NCBI RefSeq assembly: GCF_001751365.1
Contig: NZ_LJGT01000035.1
Span: 674-64,673 of the forward strand
Direction: 5' to 3'
Origin: Streptomyces abyssalis
Lineage (GTDB): Bacteria > Actinomycetota > Actinomycetes > Streptomycetales > Streptomycetaceae
DNA: 64,000 bases
Under the pieces are notes generated by a model that saw only the letters and a list, made by a program, of their open reading frames with translations, did no database searches and had not been told where the DNA came from. Both the position numbers and the translations under genes were made by a program. The stretch's first letter is position 1, and each line of letters starts with the position of its first letter. This document shows, piece after piece, positions 35,585 to 44,668 of the stretch.

Positions 35585-37177
35585 TCAGGGGCCCGCGGCC
35601 GGTGAGCCGCCGGAAGGGCCGGGCGGAGAACCGGCCCGGCGGCGCCTGAGGATTCCTCGGACGCACGAGGCCGCCCCGTACAGGACCAGTGCGGCGGTTG
35701 CGGCGTGCACGATCCAGTCGCCCGTGCGGAGGTAGAGCGTCGAACCGGTGGCCAGCGGCACCGTGTAGACCTGCGCGGTGCTGCGGTCCGTGCCCAGCCA
35801 CGGGCCGGTGCGCTCGCCGCGAGGTCCGTAGACCGCGCTGATCCCGGTCAGTGTGGCGTGCACCATCGGCCGCCCGGTCTCGGCGGCGCGCAAGGCACCC
35901 AGCGAGGCGTGCTGCGCGGGCGCCCAGCTGTCCTGGAAAGTCGACGTCGAGGACTGGGTGACGATCAACCGCGCCCCGTCCAGGGCGATTTGGCGGCTCA
36001 TGTCGGGGAACGCGCTTTCGAAGCACACCAGCGGCCCGAACTTCTCACCGGACGTCTCCATCATCACCGGGCCGTCGCCGCGCAGCCGGTCCTCGCCCGC
36101 CGCACGGCCGACCGAGGTGGCCCAGCCGAGCAGGGAGCGCGCGGGGACGTACTCGCCGAAGGGCACCAGCCGCGTCTTGTCGTAGCGCTTGCCGACCGTG
36201 CCGTCGGGGCCGATCAGTATCGAACTCTTGTAGATCCCGGGCCGGTCGGAGCGCCGGGCGTCCACATTGACCAGGATCCGCGCGCCGACCTGCGACGAGA
36301 GATCCGCGATCCGCTTCCGCAGCCGCGGATGGGCCCCCAGGTCGAAGCTGACGCTGCTCTCACCCCACACCACGAGATCCAGCCCGCGCCCCTTCAGCCC
36401 GCGGGTCAGTGCCTCGCTGCGCTCCAGCCGCGCGTGCTGACCCTTCACCACGCCTGGCTGTACGACGGCGACCCGCAGCTCACCGTCCGCGCGGGGCCGC
36501 GGCGCCCACGCCCATGCCGCGGCCACCGCGCCGCAGCAGACGGCCAGTGCGACGGCCGCGGCGACGGCCTCCGCGGCTGAACGGCCGGTACGGCGCGCCG
36601 TCAAGGGTGCCGCCAGCGCTGCCAGCGCGCAGTTCACAGCGACCAGCACAAAGGTGACCAGCCACACCCCGCCGGCGGACGCCAGCCGCAGAGCCGGGCT
36701 GATCTGCCACTGGCTCGCGCCGAGCACACCCCACGGTCCTCCCAAGTACTCCCAGGAACGGACCAGTTCGATGACCAGCCACCCCGAAGGCACCAGCACG
36801 AGAGCCGCCGCGAGCCGCCCCGGCCCGGCCCGCCCGCCCAGCAGGCGCCGCACGAGCCATCCCCACGGAGCCCACAACAGGCCCAGCAGCGCCGCCAGTA
36901 CGAAGAGGAAGACGTGCAGGCTCGGCAGCAGCCAGTGGTGCACGGCCAGCATGAAACCCGTACCGCCGATCCAGCCCGTCAGGGCGGCCTGGCGTCCGGA
37001 GGCGGCACCCCGTACCAGCAGCAGCCAAGGCACCAGACCCACCCATGCGAGCCACCACAGTGACGGCGCCGGAAACGCGAGAGCGGGAAGCGCACCCGCC
37101 GCGGCCGCGGCCACCGGGCGTGCCCACCGGGACCCGCGCCCACGGGCGGGCGGAGCATCCTCACGCCGTGCGGCCAT
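35585..37177 (-). CDS. lnt: Apolipoprotein N-acyltransferase
   Basis: 530 residues. About six membrane helices (roughly 20-215) precede a carbon-nitrogen hydrolase domain (about 250-480) facing outward. Catalytic triad regions: Glu in WGESSVSFD-type/KTRLVPFGEYVP, and the Cys in GPLVCFESAFPDMS. Transfers an acyl chain from phospholipid to the N-terminal Cys of lipoproteins such as the lipoproteins in this window. GGAGG precedes ATG 37177 on the minus strand by about 7 nt. Streptomyces usually carries two lnt genes. Convergent with the monooxygenase, divergent from GH92. Confidence 0.88.
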   Translation of the reverse strand: MAARREDAPPARGRGSRWARPVAAAAAGALPALAFPAPSLWWLAWVGLVPWLLLVRGAASGRQAALTGWIGGTGFMLAVHHWLLPSLHVFLFVLAALLGLLWAPWGWLVRRLLGGRAGPGRLAAALVLVPSGWLVIELVRSWEYLGGPWGVLGASQWQISPALRLASAGGVWLVTFVLVAVNCALAALAAPLTARRTGRSAAEAVAAAVALAVCCGAVAAAWAWAPRPRADGELRVAVVQPGVVKGQHARLERSEALTRGLKGRGLDLVVWGESSVSFDLGAHPRLRKRIADLSSQVGARILVNVDARRSDRPGIYKSSILIGPDGTVGKRYDKTRLVPFGEYVPARSLLGWATSVGRAAGEDRLRGDGPVMMETSGEKFGPLVCFESAFPDMSRQIALDGARLIVTQSSTSTFQDSWAPAQHASLGALRAAETGRPMVHATLTGISAVYGPRGERTGPWLGTDRSTAQVYTVPLATGSTLYLRTGDWIVHAATAALVLYGAASCVRGILRRRRAGSPPGPSGGSPAAGP

Positions 37178-37354
37178 GTGTCGCCTCCACCGTCCTGTCA
37201 CCGGGCACCGACTGTGCGGAGGGCTTCCCCGGCGGGGAAGGGCGCATGCACCGGAGGGGACCGTACGGACCGTTGTGACCTGGGGCATAGACAGCAGCCC
37301 GTGCGGTGGCAACCCTGGGCCGTTCGACAACGATGTCCCGGCCGGAGGCCCCTG

Positions 37355-39745
37355 GTGATACGAGCGAAGCGCATCCGGACCCTGCTGGGTCTGGCCGTCG
37401 CGACGCTCTGCGCCGGGCTCGTCGGGGCCTCACCGCCCGCTGCCCCGTGCGGGGGAGGGGAGACGCACGCCGGTCCGGTGAAGGACCCCGCCGCGTTCGT
37501 CGACCCTTTCATAGGCACCCGCAACGAAGGCAACACTTTCCCGGGGGCCGCCGTCCCGTTCGGGAAGGTGCAGCTCTCGCCGGACACCACCAGCAGCAGC
37601 ACCGGCTACGACTGGGACGAGAACCGCATACGCGGCTTCTCGTCCGTGCACCTGTCCGGCGTCGGGTGCGGTCTGGGCGGCGACCTTCCCGCCATGCCGA
37701 CCACGGGCGACATCACCAGCACCGACAACAACGAGTACGCCTCCGGCTTCCGTCACGAGACCGAGAGCGCCTCACCCGGCTCGTACGAGGTCGCCCTCGA
37801 CGACTACGGCGGCACGAAGGCCGAACTCACCGCGGGCCGGCACACCGGCCACCAGCGCTACACCTTTCCCCGCACCGGCAAGGCGAACGTGCTGCTCAAC
37901 TCCGGCCAGGCGCTGCACAAGGTGACCGGAAGCTCGGCGCGCGTCATCGACGAGCGGACCATCGCCACAAAGGTCACCGGCAGCGGCTTCTGCCAGGGCA
38001 CCGAGCCCTACACGGTGTGGGCCGTCACCCGCTTCGACCGGCCGTTCGACTCCCACGGGACGTGGGACGGGGAGAAGGTCACCGAAGGCGGCGACTCCTC
38101 CGAGGGCGGCGGCCGCCGCGGTGCGTACGCCCGTTTCGACACCCGGGGCGGCGACCGCGACGTCGAGGCGGTGACGGCGCTGTCGTACGTCGACGCCGAG
38201 GGCGCCGGACGCAACCTCGCGGCAGTGGAGGGCCAGTCCTTCGACGAGACCCGCGACGCCGCCCGCCGCGCCTGGCAGGAACGGCTCGGCCGGGTCCGCG
38301 TGAGCGGCGGGAGCGAGGCGCGTCTGCGGGTCTTCTACTCCTCGCTCTACCGTGCGCTGCTCCACCCCAACACCGGGGAGGACGTGGACCGGCGCTACCG
38401 GGGCTGGGACCAGCGGATCCACCGCGCGAAGGGGCACACCTACTACCAGAACTGGTCATTGTGGGACACCTATCGCACCCAGGCGCAGCTGCTGACGCTC
38501 ATCGCCCCGCGCGAGTCCCGGGACATGGCGCTGTCGCTGCTGGACGTCGACGAGCAGGGCGGCTGGCTGCCGCGGTGGGGCTACGCCACGCGGGAGACGA
38601 ACATCATGGCCGGCGACCCGGTCACGCCGTTCCTCACCAACGCCTACCAGCAGGGACTGCTGAAGGGTGAGGAGGACAGGACCTACCGGGCGCTGAAGAA
38701 GAACGCCGACGGCGTTCCGCCCGCCGACTCCCCGTATTTGGGACGTATGGCCAACAAGGAGTACATCAAGGACGGATACATCCCGCACGACCCGGACAGG
38801 AAACGCGTCAAACCGGGCAGTCCGGACTTCAAGCACAGCGGCTCGGCGACCCTCGAGTACGCCGCCGCCGACGCCGCCCTCGCCGGAATGGCACGTGATC
38901 TCGGACACACCGCCGACGCCCGGCGCTACTCGGAACGCTCCCGCAACTACCGCAACATCCTCGACCCCGGCACCGGGTTCTTCCGTGCCCGTGAGGCCGG
39001 CGGGACCTTCGTCGGGCCTGCCGACCCGGCCAGGAGCGAAGGGTTCCACGAGGGGACACCCTGGCAGTACATGTGGATGGTGCCGCAGGACGTACCGGGG
39101 CTGATGTCCCGTACGGGCGGACGCGCGGCCACGGAGGAGCGCCTGGACTCGTTCTTCGCCTACGACCAGCTCAAGGACGATCCGCGGAAGACGGCGAGCG
39201 ACGTGTGGGTCGACGGTCCCTACGACTACTACGACTCGGACAAGTACAACCCGCAGAACGAGCACGACCTCATCGCCCCGTACACCTACCTCTCCACCGG
39301 CTCGCCGTGGAAGACCACCGACGTCGTCGACGCCGCACTGTGCCGCTTCACCGACGCCCCCGACGGCGTCACCGGCAACGACGATCTGGGCACCATGTCG
39401 TCCTGGATGGTGCTGTCGGCGATGGGCATGTTCCCGGTCGCACCGGGAACCGACACCTGGGGCCTGAACACCCCCGCGTTCGAGCGGATCGAGCTGACCC
39501 TCGACCGCGACTGGTATCCGCAGGGGCACTTCACGATCCGCGCACCGCGCGGGGACGGAGCGGACCGCTACATACGCTCCGCGTCGGCCGGCGGCTCGGA
39601 GGTCTCCCGTACCTGGATCAGCACGGAGGACATACGGCGCGGCAGCTCCCTGGACTTCCGCCTCGGACCGGAGCCCTCGAAGTGGGGCACGGGCAAGGAG
39701 GACGCACCGCCGCCGCTCGGGGAGGCGGGCGAGCGCGACCGTTGA
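37355..39745 (+). CDS. Secreted GH92-family alpha-mannosidase
   Basis: 796 residues. Signal peptide (about 1-30), then the GH92 N-terminal beta-sandwich marked by FVDPFIGTRNEGNTFPGA (about 50-67) and SSVHLSGVGCGLGGDLP (about 93-109). The (alpha/alpha)6 catalytic domain has FHEGTPWQYMWMVPQD (the Glu is the likely general acid, about 565) and DDLGTMSSWMVLSAMGMFPV (the Asp pair likely activates water, about 675). GH92 enzymes are Ca-dependent inverting exo-alpha-mannosidases. The common EGNxWQY reads EGTPWQY. GTG 37355 has GGAGG (37344-37348). Probably degrades mannose-rich glycans outside the cell. Confidence 0.9.
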   Translation: MIRAKRIRTLLGLAVATLCAGLVGASPPAAPCGGGETHAGPVKDPAAFVDPFIGTRNEGNTFPGAAVPFGKVQLSPDTTSSSTGYDWDENRIRGFSSVHLSGVGCGLGGDLPAMPTTGDITSTDNNEYASGFRHETESASPGSYEVALDDYGGTKAELTAGRHTGHQRYTFPRTGKANVLLNSGQALHKVTGSSARVIDERTIATKVTGSGFCQGTEPYTVWAVTRFDRPFDSHGTWDGEKVTEGGDSSEGGGRRGAYARFDTRGGDRDVEAVTALSYVDAEGAGRNLAAVEGQSFDETRDAARRAWQERLGRVRVSGGSEARLRVFYSSLYRALLHPNTGEDVDRRYRGWDQRIHRAKGHTYYQNWSLWDTYRTQAQLLTLIAPRESRDMALSLLDVDEQGGWLPRWGYATRETNIMAGDPVTPFLTNAYQQGLLKGEEDRTYRALKKNADGVPPADSPYLGRMANKEYIKDGYIPHDPDRKRVKPGSPDFKHSGSATLEYAAADAALAGMARDLGHTADARRYSERSRNYRNILDPGTGFFRAREAGGTFVGPADPARSEGFHEGTPWQYMWMVPQDVPGLMSRTGGRAATEERLDSFFAYDQLKDDPRKTASDVWVDGPYDYYDSDKYNPQNEHDLIAPYTYLSTGSPWKTTDVVDAALCRFTDAPDGVTGNDDLGTMSSWMVLSAMGMFPVAPGTDTWGLNTPAFERIELTLDRDWYPQGHFTIRAPRGDGADRYIRSASAGGSEVSRTWISTEDIRRGSSLDFRLGPEPSKWGTGKEDAPPPLGEAGERDR

Positions 39746-39771
39746 CCCGGCCGCGAACCGCACACCAAGAT
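39742..39771 (+). promoter_or_regulatory. Candidate promoter of the IlvD-type dehydratase gene
   Basis: TTGACC (39742-39747), overlapping the GH92 stop, 18-bp spacer, CAAGAT (39766-39771). AGGGAG precedes the ATG at 39822. Confidence 0.4.
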
Positions 39772-39821
39772 CGTCGTTGACCCGGGGGCCGTCACAGCAC
39801 CGACCAGCACAGGGAGTGGAC

Positions 39822-41582
39822 ATGGGCAGCAACGACGGATCCGCCCGCCGCAGTTCGGCCTGGTTCGCGGCGGAGGGCCGCAACGGCTTCATCCACCGCT
39901 CATGGATGCGCAACCAGGGCTTCGGTCCCGAGGTCTTCGACGGGCGGCCCGTCATCGGCATCGCCAACAGCTGGTCGGAACTCACGCCCTGCAACGCGCA
40001 CTTGAGGGACGTGGCGGACGCGGTCAAACGCGGCGTGTGGGAAGCGGGCGGACTGCCGCTGGAGTTCAACACCATGTCGCTCGGCGAACCGCTGATGCGT
40101 CCCACCACGATGCTGTACCGCAACCTGATGGCCATGGAGGTCGAGGAGACCCTGCGGGCCAACCCGCTCGACGGTGTCGTGCTGCTGTCCGGCTGCGACA
40201 AGACGACACCCGCCATGCTCATGGGCGCGGCGAGCGTCGACATTCCCTCGATCATGGTCACCGGCGGGCCGATGCTCAACGGCAAGTTCCGTGGCAGGGA
40301 CATCGGTTCGGGCACGGCCGTATGGAAGCTCAGCGAGGAGATGCGCGCCGGCAAGCTGACGGAGGCCGACCTGCGCGAGGCGGAGGGCTGCATGTCACGC
40401 AGCCGCGGACACTGCATGACGATGGGTACGGCCTCGACGATGGCGTGCATGGCCGAGAGCCTGGGCATGCAGATGTCCGGAGGGGCGGCCGTCCCCGCGG
40501 TCGACGCCAGGCGTTACGTTCTCGCCCAGGCGTCCGGTCGTCAGGCCGTACAGCTCGTGGAGCAGGATCTGCGGCCCTCCCAGGTGCTCACGCGCGAGGC
40601 GTTCGAGAACGCGATACGTGTGAACGCCGCGCTGGGCGGCTCGACCAACGCCGTCGTGCACCTGCTGGCTCTGGCGGGCAGGGTCGAAGTGCCCCTCGAA
40701 CTCGGCGAGTTCGACGCGCTCACCTCCGAAGTCCCGGTGCTGGCCGACATGATGCCCTCGGGGCGCTTCCTGATGGAGGACTTCTACTACGCGGGGGGCC
40801 TGCCGGTCGTCATGCGCGAACTGGGGGCGCTCATCCACCAGGAGCCGGTCACCGTCACCGGACGTGCCATCGGGGAGGAGATCGCCGGCGCCGAGTGCTT
40901 CAACCGCGAGGTCATCCGCACCGTCTCCGAACCGTTCATGCCGGCGGGCGCGGGCACCGTCGTGCTCTACGGAAGCCTGTGCCCCGACGGCGCGGTGCTC
41001 AAGGTCTCCGCGGCCGATCCCGAACTGCTCACCCACAGGGGGCGCGCGCTCGTCTTCGACCGGGTCGAGGACTACACGGCTGCGGCGGACGACCCGGACC
41101 TGCCCGTCGATCCGGACACCGTCATCGTGGTCCGGGGCGCGGGGCCCAAGGGGTATCCCGGCTTCCCCGAGGTGGGCAACGTCCCCGTTCCGAAGGTGCT
41201 GCTGGAGGCGGGCGTCGAGGACATCGTCCGCATCAGTGACGCGCGGATGAGCGGCACCGGATACGGCACCTGCGTGCTGCACGTCGCACCGGAATCGGCC
41301 GTCGGCGGGCCGCTCGCGCTCGTACGGACAGGAGACGTCGTCGAGCTCGACGTCCCGGGCCGTCGGCTCGATCTGCGCGTCGACGAGGCCGAACTGGCCG
41401 CACGCGCCGAGGCGGAGGCGGCATCCGCCGCGGCCGGTGACGGCGCGAAGGACAGCGGCGGCGGAGCGCGGCGCGGCTGGTCGAAGCTGTACACCGATCA
41501 CGTGATGCAGGCCGACCGAGGCGCGGACCTGGACTTCCTGACGGGTGGCAGCGGCAGCGAGGTGCCACGGCACTCGCACTGA
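39822..41582 (+). CDS. IlvD/Edd-family dehydratase, pentonate (arabonate/xylonate) type
   Basis: 586 residues. Cluster ligands are visible: Cys in NSWSELTPCNAHL (about 60), LLSGCDKTTPAM (about 126) and SRGHCMTMGTAST (about 200), matching the [2Fe-2S] L-arabonate/D-xylonate dehydratase branch. The catalytic Ser lies in ISDARMSGTGYGTC (about 475-488). The WFAAEGRNGFIHRSWMRNQG start is typical of this branch, not of IlvD proper. Dehydrates an aldonic acid to a 2-keto-3-deoxy acid; the exact sugar is unknown. No aldonate transporter or aldolase is adjacent. Confidence 0.87.
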   Translation: MGSNDGSARRSSAWFAAEGRNGFIHRSWMRNQGFGPEVFDGRPVIGIANSWSELTPCNAHLRDVADAVKRGVWEAGGLPLEFNTMSLGEPLMRPTTMLYRNLMAMEVEETLRANPLDGVVLLSGCDKTTPAMLMGAASVDIPSIMVTGGPMLNGKFRGRDIGSGTAVWKLSEEMRAGKLTEADLREAEGCMSRSRGHCMTMGTASTMACMAESLGMQMSGGAAVPAVDARRYVLAQASGRQAVQLVEQDLRPSQVLTREAFENAIRVNAALGGSTNAVVHLLALAGRVEVPLELGEFDALTSEVPVLADMMPSGRFLMEDFYYAGGLPVVMRELGALIHQEPVTVTGRAIGEEIAGAECFNREVIRTVSEPFMPAGAGTVVLYGSLCPDGAVLKVSAADPELLTHRGRALVFDRVEDYTAAADDPDLPVDPDTVIVVRGAGPKGYPGFPEVGNVPVPKVLLEAGVEDIVRISDARMSGTGYGTCVLHVAPESAVGGPLALVRTGDVVELDVPGRRLDLRVDEAELAARAEAEAASAAAGDGAKDSGGGARRGWSKLYTDHVMQADRGADLDFLTGGSGSEVPRHSH

Positions 41583-41605
41583 ACGCCGGCCGGGCGGGGC
41601 GGACA

Positions 41606-41626
41606 GGCGGCCGTCAGCCGGCCGCC
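41606..41626. terminator. Bidirectional hairpin between dehydratase and caspase-like genes
   Basis: Perfect 8-bp arms GGCGGCCG (41606-41613) and CGGCCGCC (41619-41626). The 5-nt loop contains the stop codon of the minus-strand gene. Confidence 0.5.
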
Positions 41627-43035
41627 GCCCGGTCTCCCGGGCCGGGCGGGGAGGTGAGTACGGCGAGCCGGTCCTGCACGTCGCGGAGCGCTCCCGGAGT
41701 GCTGCCCGGTGCCCGCTCCCTGAGCTGCGAGAGCTGCACTCCGAGCTGGTAGGCCTGCCCCCGGTCGGCGACCTGGTGCCAGCAGTGGTGTGCCCGGTCC
41801 ACGGCGCCGGCGACCTCGCCCGACTCGGGAGCCTGGCCGGCCTGCAGGCGGACGGCGGCCGCCTGCAGCCACAGGGTGCACGCGCGCGCGGCGTCGTCCG
41901 CGCGATGGGCGAGATCGGCGCGCACCTCGACCCAGTGGACGGCCTCCATGGAGTGGGGCCCCGAAGCGCGCAGGGCGGCGGTCTCCCACTGGGAGGCGAT
42001 CGTCGCTGCCTCGCCGTGGCGGCCTTCGCCCGCTGCCCGGTAGATGGCCTCGTGCACGCCGGCGGGCACGTCACCCGTGGCCTCCGTCGTCCCGCCCGGC
42101 CGTGGCGGTACGGGTGTTGAGGCCGGTACGGGTGTTGAGGCCGGCGGGGGCGAGGCGGGTGGTGGCGGAACCGCGTACGCCGGGAGCGGCGCGACCGCCG
42201 CGGGCGCGTGGTCAGGAGCGGTCGGCGCCGGCGCGGACGACGGCGCCGGCATCTGGACGGGCGCAGGCGAAGGCACCGGCCCGGGCACAGGAACCGACGC
42301 AGGCACGGGCTCTGGTCCTGGCACAGGCACCGGCCCGGGCATTGCCGGCGCGGGCCCGCCGCCGAGCGGCATGCGCTCGTCGTCGCCCGGGCCGAATCCC
42401 GCCCCGTGCAGGCTGAGTTGGTGGAGCTGCTCCAGCGGTGGCCGTGCGCGGCTCGCCCGCAGCACCGCTGCGAGGGCGCGGCTGTACTCAGGCGTGCGGG
42501 GCAGGCGCCCGGCCGCAGGCGCGGCAAGGCTCCCGTACAGGACCAGCCCCTCCGCGAGCCGGTGGTGCGAACGCCGCTGCCACAGCGCCGAGTCAGCCAC
42601 GAGGTCGGCGATCACCGCCGTGCTCCCGACGGGTCTGCGGCCGAGCTCGGCAACGAGCCAGTGCCACGGCAGACCCGTGTAGCGCACGGACCGCGGCGTG
42701 GAGCGCGTCAGCGCGAGATGCGGAAGATGCTGGCGCGAGTCGAGCAGCAGCTGCCCCGCGAGATAGACGAGCAGCGGTCCTTCGTGCGCGGCGGCCGTAC
42801 GCAGGTGTGACAGCACCGCGTTGGGGTCGGCAGGGTCCGCGAGCTGGACGACGCTGCCGGTGCCGGTGCCCAGCAGCACCGCCGGGGGAGTCGCGGCGAG
42901 AGCGGGCAGCGCCTCCGTCGCCTGGAGTGCCGGATGTCTGCCGGGAGGTGTCGCGGCCACCAGCAACCCGTAACCCTGATCCGGCTGTTCGTTCTGCGCA
43001 GCGTGTCCGTGCCCGTGCGGCGCCCCGTTCCCCAT
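41614..43035 (-). CDS. Degenerate caspase-like protein with proline-rich linker and helical C-terminus
   Basis: 473 residues. Residues about 20-190 read as a caspase/peptidase C14 p20-p10 fold: GPLLVYLAGQLLLDSRQ sits where bacterial caspases have LLVYYAGHG, and TAVIADLVADSALW where they have VVILDCCFSG. The catalytic His and Cys are therefore missing, so the domain should be proteolytically dead. A Pro/Ala/Val linker (about 215-320) and an all-helical, TPR-like C-terminus (about 325-470) follow. The caspase reading is mine, by eye. It is the last gene of the minus-strand glycan operon, 70 bp after LCP. ATG 43035 is chosen; GTG 43068 is an alternative. Confidence 0.6.
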   Translation of the reverse strand: MGNGAPHGHGHAAQNEQPDQGYGLLVAATPPGRHPALQATEALPALAATPPAVLLGTGTGSVVQLADPADPNAVLSHLRTAAAHEGPLLVYLAGQLLLDSRQHLPHLALTRSTPRSVRYTGLPWHWLVAELGRRPVGSTAVIADLVADSALWQRRSHHRLAEGLVLYGSLAAPAAGRLPRTPEYSRALAAVLRASRARPPLEQLHQLSLHGAGFGPGDDERMPLGGGPAPAMPGPVPVPGPEPVPASVPVPGPVPSPAPVQMPAPSSAPAPTAPDHAPAAVAPLPAYAVPPPPASPPPASTPVPASTPVPPRPGGTTEATGDVPAGVHEAIYRAAGEGRHGEAATIASQWETAALRASGPHSMEAVHWVEVRADLAHRADDAARACTLWLQAAAVRLQAGQAPESGEVAGAVDRAHHCWHQVADRGQAYQLGVQLSQLRERAPGSTPGALRDVQDRLAVLTSPPGPGDRAAAG

Positions 43036-43105
43036 GTCAGCACCGTATCCGCTGAGCGCCCTGGTCACTCCTGGCGGTCCGCCCTCAACGGGTCCCGGGC
43101 AGGGG

Positions 43106-44623
43106 TCACTTGTTGGTGACGGTCACCGGACTGTCGCTCTTGAGCTGGGAGAAGAGCTTCTTCGACTTCGCCTCGTCCCAGCGCAGCGCACTGCCCTTCG
43201 GCGTCGAAATACCGCCCGCGGTGGGCACGTTGACCTGCTGACCGCCGCCCTTGGAGACGCCCTGCACGGAGCGGAACATCGTGGTCAGAGCCCGCATGCT
43301 CATGCCCTCGTCGACGACGAGCGTGTCCAGCCCGGCGCTGAGAGCGGGATAGACGTCGGACGGGTTGAGCACCGTCCCCGGTGACGTGGCCTTGCCGGCC
43401 AGCGCGGAGAGGAACCGCTGCTGGTTCTGCGTACGGCCCAGGTCGCCCTGGGCTTCCTGCTTGCGCTGGCGTACGAATGCGAGGGCCTCGGCCCCGTTGA
43501 GGTTCTGGCAGCCCTTCCTCAGGTCGGCTCCGGAGTCCTCGTCCTTGATGTCCCGCTTGATGCACATCGGAACTCCGCCGACGGCGTCGACGATGTTGAC
43601 GAACCCGGCGAACCCGATCTCGGCGTAGTGGTCGATGCGCAGGCCGGTGTTCAGCTCGATGGTGGCTATCAGCAGCTCCGGACCGCCCAGTGCGAAGGCG
43701 GAGTTGAGCTTGTTCTGCACGGGCTGGGACTGCTTGCCCGTGGACGGCCGCTTGTACCCGGGGATCGTCACCCACGAGTCACGGGGGAGGCTCACCATCG
43801 TCGTACCGTTCTCGCCCTTGTGCATGAGGATCATCGAGTCGGTGCGGCGGCCCCCGAACACACCGGTCTTGAGCTCCTTGCGGTCCGCCTCCGACAGGCC
43901 CTCACGGCTGTCGGAACCGACGATGAGGTAGTTGGTGCCCTTGCCGGGCGGCGGCCGGTCCGTGAACTTGTCGAGATTCACGTCCCGTTGGAGCTTCGTC
44001 TCAGCCCACGCGTACGTGCCGCCGGAGCCCACCAGGATCATGGCGAGCACCACGACCGCCGCGCGGCGCAGCGGCCTGCGGCGCTTGGGGCGGCGCGGTG
44101 CGCGAGGGGGAGTGGGCCCGAAGCGGGAGTTGTTCTCCCGCGCGGGAGGCCCGCCGCCCCTGCCGCCGCGTCCGGCGGGGCCCCCGGGGCCCATCGGGCG
44201 TCCCGGTCCGCCGGGCCCGCCGGGCCCGACCGGTCCGCCCGGCCCGGCAGGAACGCCGGGCGGGCCCGGGTGCGGGCGCCGGCCCCCTCCCTGGCCGGGC
44301 ACCGGGGCTTGCGGCGGAGGGGCGCCCGGACGACGTCCGGCCGCCTCCGTCCTCGACCGTGCCACTTCGCCCCTGATGGTCTCCCGGGTCTCCCAGGAGG
44401 GCTGCAGCGGCCGGCCGGGGTCTCCGCGACGTGCCGGCCCGACGACGTTCACCGGGTCCGAGACGGCCCACCCCTGGCCGGTCCCCGCCCAGCCGTGGAC
44501 GCTCGAACCCCCTGGCCCGTGGTGTCTCCACTCACCGGCCAACTCGGCGGTGTGGCCCGGAGAATCCCCCTGAGACGCACCTGGCGTCTCACCCTCGGCC
44601 CACTGGTCAAGTGGGTCCCTCAT
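43106..44623 (-). CDS. LytR-CpsA-Psr (LCP) cell-wall glycopolymer ligase
   Basis: 505 residues. The first 190 are Gly/Pro/Arg-rich and cytoplasmic, with collagen-like GGPGGP runs. One membrane helix (about 195-215, VVVLAMILVGSGGTYAWA). The LCP domain (about 235-460) has NYLIVGSDSREG, GRRTDSMILMH and VSLPRDSWVTIPGY; the conserved acidic and Arg residues that bind the lipid pyrophosphate are intact. LCP enzymes move polymers from undecaprenyl-phosphate carriers to peptidoglycan. It lies 45 bp downstream of the GT2 gene, so it probably anchors the glycan made by that synthase. Confidence 0.9.
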   Translation of the reverse strand: MRDPLDQWAEGETPGASQGDSPGHTAELAGEWRHHGPGGSSVHGWAGTGQGWAVSDPVNVVGPARRGDPGRPLQPSWETRETIRGEVARSRTEAAGRRPGAPPPQAPVPGQGGGRRPHPGPPGVPAGPGGPVGPGGPGGPGRPMGPGGPAGRGGRGGGPPARENNSRFGPTPPRAPRRPKRRRPLRRAAVVVLAMILVGSGGTYAWAETKLQRDVNLDKFTDRPPPGKGTNYLIVGSDSREGLSEADRKELKTGVFGGRRTDSMILMHKGENGTTMVSLPRDSWVTIPGYKRPSTGKQSQPVQNKLNSAFALGGPELLIATIELNTGLRIDHYAEIGFAGFVNIVDAVGGVPMCIKRDIKDEDSGADLRKGCQNLNGAEALAFVRQRKQEAQGDLGRTQNQQRFLSALAGKATSPGTVLNPSDVYPALSAGLDTLVVDEGMSMRALTTMFRSVQGVSKGGGQQVNVPTAGGISTPKGSALRWDEAKSKKLFSQLKSDSPVTVTNK

Positions 44624-44668
44624 GGTCCGGCTCCCTCGGTCACGTCGATACGGTCACGTGCGTGTCGT

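Noticed and set aside
44150..44300. Collagen-like repeat gene
   Set aside because: The Gly-Pro-rich codons belong to the N-terminal tail of the LCP protein, not a separate gene.
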